Source of the DNA: Flavobacteriales bacterium
GTDB taxonomy: Bacteria; Bacteroidota; Bacteroidia; Flavobacteriales_D; Crocinitomicaceae
DNA: 12,703 bases
NCBI GenBank assembly: GCA_947496835.1
Contig: CANMFV010000013.1
Span: 1 to 12,703 of the forward strand
Reading direction: 5' to 3'
Below, piece by piece: positions 7,655 through 12,703 of the stretch. A program made the position numbers and the translations under genes. The notes under the pieces are model-generated. The model saw only the letters and a list, made by a program, of their open reading frames with translations. It was not told the origin of the DNA and did not search any database. The stretch's first letter is position 1; every line of letters begins with the position of its first letter.

Positions 7655-8587
7655 TCAGCGAAGATGGATCCCACCCGTGTGAATTATTATCACTTTCTTT
7701 CCTGCAAAAATAGGATTCCCTAAAGAAATTTCATTGTTTAATGCATAAAACACTTTTCCCGTATAAATTGGTTCGATGTGAAAATCATTTAAAGTGTGGA
7801 ATTCATCAATAAACGTTAATAGCGATTCACTTTTTTTGGCGTATCCACCGTGATGGTAGGTATCCCAAATGATCAATTTTGATTGCAAGGACTGAAACAA
7901 AGCATCGTTTTTAAGTAAGTTTCGCATTTCTTGAAGGACATCGAAGCCTTTCAGCACAGGAACAACAATCAATTTTGCATTTTCGGGAATCGACAATAGT
8001 AAACCAAGGCTTGTCGTGCATGTTCCTTGCGCTACAAGATAATAATCATATGTCTGATCCAACTCCGAAATGATTTCCTTACAACCCTGCACCCCCTCTA
8101 AATTTGCACCACCCTCAGGAATGACCCAATAAGATTCTCCCTGATCCTCAAACATACCTGACCGGTGCTTTTGAGCTGTAAATTCCGCGCGCGTCAAAAA
8201 TTCTAATTTCATGCCCATCGAATCGCATTCTTGCAATACCGCATTTGATTGAACCATTAATTCTTCTCCTCGCACTTTTCCAATGACTTTTATTCCTAAT
8301 TCTTTACCTGCGGCGGCACTTGCGATTAAATGATTCGAATATGCTCCACCATAGGTGATGATCCCCTTGCAATGGTTCTCTAACGCTTCAAGAATATTGT
8401 ATTTTAACTTACGAATTTTATTTCCAGAAATAAATGGATGAATTAAATCATCGCGTTTCACGAACAATTCAATACATGCTGTGTTAAAGGGTAAGTTCAC
8501 GCGTTGTTCTATGCTCTTATGAGTCAATTTCGTGAACCAACTATCTAATGTAGAAACAAATGAGTGAGGATTTTTCCGGTTTTTCAA
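7655..8587 (-). CDS. ACC deaminase / D-cysteine desulfhydrase family PLP enzyme
   Basis: A fold-type II PLP enzyme of up to 310 residues. Family blocks appear in order: 'FVKRDDLIHPFISGNKIRKLKYN' split around the PLP-binding Lys of 'SGNK', 'ITYGGAYSNHLIASAAAG' (substrate and cofactor loop), 'IPEGGANLEGVQGC', 'VAQGTCTTSLGLLL' (phosphate-binding loop), 'YTGKVFYAL' and the terminal 'IHTGGIH'. Members deaminate 1-aminocyclopropane-1-carboxylate or, more often in bacteria without plant association, desulfhydrate D-cysteine to pyruvate, ammonia and H2S; motifs alone do not separate the two. The longest frame begins with TTG at 8587 and overlaps the divergent DUF5522 gene by 28 nt. A second TTG at 8527 would give 290 residues, remove the overlap and place the 'KRDDL' block at the usual distance, so the shorter form may be correct. 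Likely cotranscribed with the peptidase downstream; no functional link known. Confidence 0.85.
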   Translation of the reverse strand: MKNRKNPHSFVSTLDSWFTKLTHKSIEQRVNLPFNTACIELFVKRDDLIHPFISGNKIRKLKYNILEALENHCKGIITYGGAYSNHLIASAAAGKELGIKVIGKVRGEELMVQSNAVLQECDSMGMKLEFLTRAEFTAQKHRSGMFEDQGESYWVIPEGGANLEGVQGCKEIISELDQTYDYYLVAQGTCTTSLGLLLSIPENAKLIVVPVLKGFDVLQEMRNLLKNDALFQSLQSKLIIWDTYHHGGYAKKSESLLTFIDEFHTLNDFHIEPIYTGKVFYALNNEISLGNPIFAGKKVIIIHTGGIHLR

Positions 8588-8763
8588 AAAAGTCTAATTT
8601 AGACGAAGCTGACTATTATGTCTCTCCGGAAGGTTATATCGTTTTTACTGAAAAATACCATTTGAAAAGGGGGCATTGTTGCAAAAGTGGTTGTAAACAT
8701 TGTCCGTATGGTTATGATTTTAAAACAGGTATTGTTAAGGGTATTAAAAAGGAAGAGGGTTAA
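8560..8763 (+). CDS. DUF5522 small Cys-rich protein
   Basis: A 67-residue protein with the DUF5522 pattern: 'YYVSPEGYIVFTEKYHLKRG' in two strands and a turn, then 'HCCKSGCKHCPYGY', a compact Cys/His cluster (CCxSGCxHC) that could bind a metal such as Zn or an Fe-S cofactor, and a basic tail. The family is widespread in Bacteroidetes and its function is unknown. The ATG is in an A-rich context (aacaaatgagtg). It runs divergently from the PLP enzyme and their 5' ends overlap or nearly abut, so each promoter must lie inside or very near the other gene. Its stop is followed at once by an intergenic repeat array. Confidence 0.8.
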   Translation: MSEDFSGFSKKSNLDEADYYVSPEGYIVFTEKYHLKRGHCCKSGCKHCPYGYDFKTGIVKGIKKEEG

Positions 8764-8860
8764 TGTGCTAATTTGCTAATGATTCAATTTGTTAATGGTT
8801 CAATTTGTTAATGGTTCAATATGCTAATTGTTCAATTTGCTGATTTTTCAATTTGCTAAT
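8764..8860. repeat. Tandem 16-bp repeats, GTTCAATTTGCTAAT type
   Basis: Five consecutive 16-nt units run from 8781 to 8860, with consensus near GGTTCAATTTGYTAAT; a shorter related stretch with two GCTAAT copies (8765-8780) leads in. Units differ at a few positions and have no spacers. The unit core TGCTAAT is the reverse complement of the core ATTAGCA in the 8911-8958 array, so the two arrays form one large imperfect inverted repeat. This is non-coding and resembles AT-rich intergenic repeats I associate with Flavobacteriia. Confidence 0.75.
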
Positions 8861-8884
8861 TTTCTCGTCTTTCAACAATAAACC

Positions 8885-8901
8885 TTGTGCGCAGCGCACA
8901 A
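8885..8901. repeat. Central palindrome TTGTGCGCAGCGCACAA
   Basis: A perfect 8-bp inverted repeat around one central A, GC-rich inside an AT-rich spacer, lying between the two oppositely oriented repeat arrays. As RNA it would form a 7-bp stem with a 3-nt loop on either strand. It has no adjoining T tract of length, so it is only a weak terminator candidate for the two converging genes; it may instead be the centre of a mobile or recombining repeat element. Confidence 0.65.
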
Positions 8902-8910
8902 TCCCATTGG

Positions 8911-8958
8911 CACATTAGCACATTAGCACATTAGCACATTAAGAAATTAGCATATTAA
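8911..8958. repeat. Tandem 8-bp repeats, CACATTAG type
   Basis: Four near-identical 8-nt units (CACATTAG three times, then CACATTAA) occupy 8911-8942, followed by two degenerate units (GAAATTAG, CATATTAA). The array runs into the TAA stop of the acyltransferase gene at 8955-8957, so the repeat supplies the end of that gene. Its ATTAGCA core is inverted relative to the 8764-8860 array. Confidence 0.75.
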
Positions 8959-9506
8959 CTATCACTTCGAATGCCTTTCTCCGGAAAACGTCCCTCATAC
9001 TGACTCAAAACACTTTTAATGTACTTAATGTCGTTTTCTATATCTCCTGTTGGATAAAACAAACTATGGAATCCACCGGTTTTTGTTTTGAAATCAATGT
9101 AACAAATGTAAATGGGAACTCCGGCTTTTTGCGCAACATGGTAAAATCCTTTTTTCCAATGTGGATTGTAACTTCTAGTACCTTCGGGTGAAAAAACAAT
9201 GAACATGGACTCATTTTCATCAAAATATTTTAAGGCCGTATCTGTTAAATTATTTTTCTTTTTTCGATCTACTGGAATACCGCCAATTGCCTTTAAAAAC
9301 CATCCCAACGGAGGAAAAAAAAGTTCCTTTTTTATAAGGTAACGACCTTGAACACCGTATAAAATAAAGGCCATTCTTCCCAAGACAAAATCCCAATTAG
9401 AGGTATGTGGTCCAACAGCTATAACACACTTCTTGATGTCACTTGGAACGTTTTGGTCAATCTTCCACCCGGTCAGCCAAAAAATAAATCGCACGATAAT
9501 CTTCAT
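8955..9506 (-). CDS. PlsC-like lysophospholipid acyltransferase family protein
   Basis: A 183-residue protein from ATG 9506 (an upstream TTG at 9512 adds two residues and is less likely). It has the acyltransferase signature blocks: block I 'GPHTSNWDF', with His34 and Asp39 of the catalytic H-x4-D; 'KKELFFPPLGWFLKAIGGIPVDR' as block II; and 'FSPEGTRS' (about 105-112) as block III, which binds the glycerol phosphate. Block IV is the later 'AGVPIYICYIDF'. Members acylate lysophosphatidate or other lyso-lipids at the inner membrane; this short, single-domain type is common in Bacteroidetes and its precise acceptor is unknown. The N-terminal 'IIVRFIFWLTGW' can insert at the membrane. It is convergent with the DUF5522 gene and divergent from the next gene. 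Confidence 0.85.
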   Translation of the reverse strand: MKIIVRFIFWLTGWKIDQNVPSDIKKCVIAVGPHTSNWDFVLGRMAFILYGVQGRYLIKKELFFPPLGWFLKAIGGIPVDRKKKNNLTDTALKYFDENESMFIVFSPEGTRSYNPHWKKGFYHVAQKAGVPIYICYIDFKTKTGGFHSLFYPTGDIENDIKYIKSVLSQYEGRFPEKGIRSDS

Positions 9507-9551
9507 GTTCAAAGATAATCAATTCATCTTTCATATATCTTTACAGTTGAA
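9507..9551. promoter_or_regulatory. Short divergent promoter region with two -7-like boxes
   Basis: Only 45 nt separate two divergent ATG codons. On the minus strand TATCTTTG (9517-9510) matches the Bacteroidetes -7 consensus TAnnTTTG exactly, but ends 3 nt before the acyltransferase ATG, which would imply a nearly leaderless transcript. On the plus strand TATCTTTA (9536-9543) matches with one change, 8 nt before the other ATG. I find no TTG -33 element at the expected spacing for either, so the real start sites may lie elsewhere. Confidence 0.3.
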
Positions 9552-10781
9552 ATGAATCGTCTCAAGGAAATAACATATGTGCTCAGCTTAAGTTTTCTGT
9601 TCTTTGCAATAGTTCAACTTTCCCTTTTCGTCTCGAGAAAACCGAGTATGGAACAACGAATCCCATTAATGAAGGAAGCCAGTTTCGAATTAAGTGCACA
9701 CCCATTAAGCTTAATAAAAGAGGTTCTATCAACTGAATTGTTTGAAGTAAAAAACCAAGCGTTTTTAAATCAACTTCATCAATTCAAGTCATCCATAGGA
9801 TCAAAGAATGAACTAGAAGGTATCAATGTGGATCTCAATCAAGCCATGAGTTTACTTTTAATCAATTCAGAAGAATTCCAAGGACCTCTAATTCACTATT
9901 ACGCTGAAAAAAGTTCAACAAAAAAAAAACCAGGGAAACACTACGTTCAACTTGGGAATGATGTCTTTTACTCTCCAGTAAAACCACTAACCAGCAAACA
10001 AGCCTTGTGGATTTTAAACCAAGTGAAATGGACAAGTAAATCAATCTCATCAGGACAGTTTATTGTTCAACAACGACTTAATGGAGAATTATCCGAAGGA
10101 AAAATTCAATGGAATAAAAATGAACTTCAATACGTAACGCAGGAAATAAAAACCAAGCAAACAGTGATTTTAAGTCCACGTTACTTTCATTACAGCAATC
10201 AATTCCCACGTAAAATTTTAAATGACATTCCGTTAAAAGTCAATATGCGAACGATGCTTGTTTCTTTGGAGCAGATATCCCTCAATTACGAAAGTGGGAA
10301 ATTAACGGAGGACCAACAATTTCCATTTGCACCATCTTTTGAGGCTTTGTTGACGTACAAAGATCCCGCCGCAATGGAACGCGCCATTCAAACCATGAAG
10401 TCCGTATATGATTCATTGGACTGGAAAGGACAGTCAGTTAAAATGGGGACCCAAGACATTTTCTTTAAAAGAACAAGTCCGAAGACACTCTACATTTGTT
10501 CCAATCAAAAACAGTTTTGCCCGAATGGCAATCCAAATTTAACGAGATCCAATACGGGCTTTCTGTGCAAAGGTGATATAGGTAGATTAACCAGTATCAA
10601 AAATACCGGCTGGGCAGGACTTGTTTTGGACATGATTCCCGCATTTCGTGCGAGTAAAGAATTATTTGATGGTACGAAAAACGTTAGCAGTTCTAAAAAT
10701 GGAATAGAGATTACTTTCAAACCAGGGAAAGCTGTACTTCATGAGTTACTCAAAACCCTCGTTGTTTATGGACAAGAATAG
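9552..10781 (+). CDS. Membrane-anchored protein of unknown function
   Basis: A 409-residue protein that I do not recognise. Residues about 8-27 form one hydrophobic segment (signal anchor; no lipoprotein Cys and no clear cleavage site), with a short basic start, so the bulk should face the periplasm. The remainder is hydrophilic alpha/beta with several amphipathic strands and a Lys-rich loop ('SSTKKKPGKHY'). Three Cys cluster near residues 317-339 in the region 'YICSNQKQFCPNGNP' to 'GFLCKGD', perhaps giving a disulfide. No enzymatic motif or T9SS tail is seen. Its size and layout recall periplasmic Bacteroidetes lineage proteins rather than any catalysed function. It is divergent from the acyltransferase, and a 100-nt gap separates it from the four-helix-bundle gene. 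Confidence 0.7.
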   Translation: MNRLKEITYVLSLSFLFFAIVQLSLFVSRKPSMEQRIPLMKEASFELSAHPLSLIKEVLSTELFEVKNQAFLNQLHQFKSSIGSKNELEGINVDLNQAMSLLLINSEEFQGPLIHYYAEKSSTKKKPGKHYVQLGNDVFYSPVKPLTSKQALWILNQVKWTSKSISSGQFIVQQRLNGELSEGKIQWNKNELQYVTQEIKTKQTVILSPRYFHYSNQFPRKILNDIPLKVNMRTMLVSLEQISLNYESGKLTEDQQFPFAPSFEALLTYKDPAAMERAIQTMKSVYDSLDWKGQSVKMGTQDIFFKRTSPKTLYICSNQKQFCPNGNPNLTRSNTGFLCKGDIGRLTSIKNTGWAGLVLDMIPAFRASKELFDGTKNVSSSKNGIEITFKPGKAVLHELLKTLVVYGQE

Positions 10782-10796
10782 TTCTAGCCTTCTTCG

Positions 10797-10814
10797 AAAC
10801 GATTAAAATCGTTT
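10797..10814 (+). terminator. Weak AT-rich hairpin after the membrane protein gene
   Basis: AAACGAT, loop TAAA, ATCGTTT: a perfect 7-bp stem about 15 nt after the stop, with only two G:C pairs and no clean T run after it (AAGTCTATATTT). It may slow or end transcription, but it is too weak to call firmly. Confidence 0.3.
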
Positions 10815-10882
10815 AAGTCTATATTTCATAAAAATAAAAAATCAACTTTCGTCGTAATGAATGAAACTTAAATTCATTAATT

Positions 10883-11266
10883 ATGAAAACCTACCTTTTT
10901 TCATTTGAAAAGCTGGATGTTTGGAAAGATGCGCATGCATTGGTGCTTTTAACATTCACAGCAACAAAAAAATTTCCAACTTCAGAGCGTTTCGGACTCT
11001 CCAACTGGATGAAGCAATCCAGTATTGAAATTGTGAGTAACATTTCCTTGGGAAGTGGACCTGTTCCTAGAAAAGAACAAGTTGTGTATTATCAAAAGGC
11101 ATATGCTGCCGGAATGGAATTGTTAAACCATGCCTTGATTGCACGAGACTTGGGATACTTGTCTCCAGAACATTGCTTGGAGTTCAGAGTTCACCTTGAA
11201 ATGGTCACAGGGAAAATCCATGCACTTCGTAAAAGTGTGGCTGCAAAAACGCTAGAAGCAGCGTAA
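10883..11266 (+). CDS. Four-helix-bundle protein, S23 / 23S intervening-sequence type
   Basis: A 127-residue all-helical protein of the four-helix-bundle family first known from ORFs in 23S rRNA intervening sequences. Family blocks are 'FEKLDVWKDAHAL' at the N-terminus, 'KKFPTSERFGLSNWMKQSSIEIVSNI' across helices 1-2, where the usual 'SNIAEG' is 'SNISLG', then 'YYQKAYAAGMELLNHALIARDLGYLS' and a final helix. Here it stands alone, not within an rRNA gene, which is common in Bacteroidetes. Proposed roles are nucleic-acid or assembly related, but the function is unknown. ATG 10883 follows an AT-rich leader, and the gene ends before a strong bidirectional terminator. Confidence 0.85.
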   Translation: MKTYLFSFEKLDVWKDAHALVLLTFTATKKFPTSERFGLSNWMKQSSIEIVSNISLGSGPVPRKEQVVYYQKAYAAGMELLNHALIARDLGYLSPEHCLEFRVHLEMVTGKIHALRKSVAAKTLEAA

Positions 11267-11294
11267 TTTGCTTTTCAGTTTTTTTGTTCTAAAA

Positions 11295-11324
11295 AAAAGT
11301 CCCTGACACTTGTCAGGGACTTTT
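11295..11324. terminator. Bidirectional rho-independent terminator
   Basis: The inverted repeat AAAAGTCCCTGACA / TGTCAGGGACTTTT has 14-bp arms around a 2-nt centre, with an A run before (11291-11298) and a T run after. It can terminate both the four-helix-bundle transcript (+) and the glutamine synthetase transcript (-), which converge here. Confidence 0.9.
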
Positions 11325-11342
11325 CTATTTTTAATGCGTAAA

Positions 11343-12703
11343 TTAACGCGTAAATAGCATTTCTCTGAATTTTGGCAATGGCCATAGCTCATCTTCTACC
11401 AATAATTCCAATTTATCTGCATGGTAACGAATCTCATCAAAATGTGATTTTACGTGATCACAATAAGCAAGTGCTTTTTCCTCTGCATGTTCTAGTTTAT
11501 TGGCGATTTTACGTTGCTCCAACATGGCATCAGATGCAGTTTTCATTTTATTCATGTGCATACTGATTTTCTCAATGATTTCAATTTGCGCTTTGGATGC
11601 AGCTTTACCAGCTTTATCACCTAAAATGCTCATCAATCCTTGCACGTTAGTAATCAATTTATTTTGATATTCAACAGCTGCAGGAATAAAGTTATTCTGA
11701 ATCAAATCACCCATTAAACGAGATTCAATTTGAATTTTCAGTACGTAGTTTTCAAATTCAATTTCACGACGTGCATCCAACTCACGAGCAGAAAGAACAC
11801 CCATTTCTTCGAATAATTTCGCAACGTTTTTATCGTGCCAAATTTGTAAAGCGCGAGGAGTATCTTTCAAATTCGCCAAACCACGTTTTTCAGCTTCGAT
11901 TACCCATTCGTCTCCGTAACCATTTCCTTCAAATCGAATTTTCTTCGAATTTTTAATCATTGACTGCAATTCTTTCAAGATTGCTTCGTCTTTTCCTTCT
12001 CCTTTAGCGATGCGTGCATCAACCGCGATTTTAAAGACCCGTAATTGTTTCGCCATGATTGTATTTAAAACAATCATTGCCGATCCACAGTTTGCAGCTG
12101 ATCCAACCGCACGGAATTCGAATTTATTTCCTGTAAAGGCAAATGGTGATGTTCTGTTACGATCGGTGTTATCCAACAAGATTTGCGGTATTTTACCAAT
12201 GTTCAATTTTAACTCCGTTTTATCTTGTGGTGTCATTTTTCCAGCCTTGATGTTTTTCTCTAAATCATCTAATAACTGAGAAAGTTGACTTCCGATAAAT
12301 ACAGAAATGATTGCCGGCGGCGCTTCATTTGCTCCTAAACGATGATCATTTCCTGCGGATGCAATTGCAGCACGCAACAATCCAGCATTCTCATGAATCG
12401 CCATTATGGTATTCACGAAGAAAGTTAAGAACTGTAAGTTTGATTTTGGATTTTTTCCTGGAGCCAATAAGTTCACACCTGTATTTGTGCTTAATGACCA
12501 ATTGTTGTGTTTTCCTGAACCGTTTACACCTGCAAATGGTTTTTCATGAAGTAAGACACGGAAATTATGTTTGCGTGCCGTTTTCTCCATAATGTCCATT
12601 AACAATAAATTATGGTCATTTGCTAAATTACATTCTTCAAAAATCGGTGCACACTCGAATTGATTTGGTGCTACCTCATTGTGACGTGTTGTAACAGGAA
12701 TTC
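11343..12703 (-). CDS. glnN: Glutamine synthetase type III, 5'-partial
   Basis: About 453 C-terminal residues of a type III glutamine synthetase (full length roughly 725-730), which makes glutamine from glutamate, ammonia and ATP in the cytoplasm. The frame continues past the internal ATG at 12605 to the window edge, where 'PVTTRHNEVAPNQFECAPIF' and 'EECNLANDHNLLLMDIME' are readable; the true start is therefore outside. Active-site region 'FAGVNGSGKHNNWSLSTNTG' is intact, followed by 'RLGANEAPPAIISVFIG' and 'NRTSPFAFTGNKFEFRAVGS', all GSIII hallmarks. The C-terminal third is the helical GSIII-specific extension ('ENYVLKIQIESRLMGDLIQN'), ending 'LPKFREMLFTR'. GSIII is typical of Bacteroidetes. 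The gene symbol is by family; some annotations use glnA. It is convergent with the four-helix-bundle gene. Confidence 0.95.
   Translation of the reverse strand, partial: IPVTTRHNEVAPNQFECAPIFEECNLANDHNLLLMDIMEKTARKHNFRVLLHEKPFAGVNGSGKHNNWSLSTNTGVNLLAPGKNPKSNLQFLTFFVNTIMAIHENAGLLRAAIASAGNDHRLGANEAPPAIISVFIGSQLSQLLDDLEKNIKAGKMTPQDKTELKLNIGKIPQILLDNTDRNRTSPFAFTGNKFEFRAVGSAANCGSAMIVLNTIMAKQLRVFKIAVDARIAKGEGKDEAILKELQSMIKNSKKIRFEGNGYGDEWVIEAEKRGLANLKDTPRALQIWHDKNVAKLFEEMGVLSARELDARREIEFENYVLKIQIESRLMGDLIQNNFIPAAVEYQNKLITNVQGLMSILGDKAGKAASKAQIEIIEKISMHMNKMKTASDAMLEQRKIANKLEHAEEKALAYCDHVKSHFDEIRYHADKLELLVEDELWPLPKFREMLFTR

Noticed and set aside
8781..8942. CRISPR array
   Set aside because: The repeats are short (16 and 8 bp), directly tandem with no unique spacers, and no cas gene is near.
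10883..11266. Intervening sequence inside a 23S rRNA gene
   Set aside because: The four-helix-bundle gene is flanked by protein genes and a terminator; no rRNA sequence is present.

Overview
The window is low-GC DNA with the look of a flavobacterial Bacteroidetes, most likely a Fluviicola/Crocinitomicaceae-type organism. The taxonomic clues are a giant secreted protein with a type IX secretion (T9SS) sorting domain, a type III glutamine synthetase, a DUF5522 protein, A-rich translation start regions without clear Shine-Dalgarno sites, and AT-rich intergenic repeats. The species assignment is inference.

Left region (1-2214, + strand): three overlapping genes form a tight operon. They encode the C-terminal part of a PqqD-like peptide chaperone, an HPr-kinase-like P-loop protein, and a nucleotidyltransferase of the NTP_transf_5 type. 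This trio is known beside RiPP (ribosomally made, modified peptide) genes, for example the kinase-containing lasso peptide clusters of the paeninodin type.

Middle region (2307-8587, - strand), read from right to left: a PLP enzyme of the ACC deaminase/D-cysteine desulfhydrase family, a small S24/S26 serine peptidase with a Ser/His arrangement like SipW/Sec11, a roughly 1460-residue T9SS-exported beta-repeat protein, and a 58-codon gene at 2483-2307. The short gene faces the 3' end of the PqqD/kinase/nucleotidyltransferase operon. Its product has a basic N-terminus, a Tyr-x-x-Pro motif followed by an alternating hydrophobic/acidic stretch (as in lasso leaders bound by PqqD-like domains), and a Pro/Asn/Phe-rich tail ending in NPFKFFK. 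My main hypothesis is that this is the precursor of a peptide handled by the PqqD, kinase, nucleotidyltransferase and S26-type peptidase proteins. No lasso cyclase or transglutaminase-like leader protease is visible in the window.

Right region (8560-12703): a Cys-rich DUF5522 mini-protein (+), a repeat-filled convergent spacer with a central palindrome, a PlsC-like acyltransferase (-), a divergent membrane-anchored protein of unknown function (+), a stand-alone four-helix-bundle (S23-like) protein (+), a strong bidirectional terminator, and the C-terminal two thirds of glutamine synthetase III (-), cut by the window edge. These look like ordinary chromosomal genes with no visible tie to the peptide cluster.
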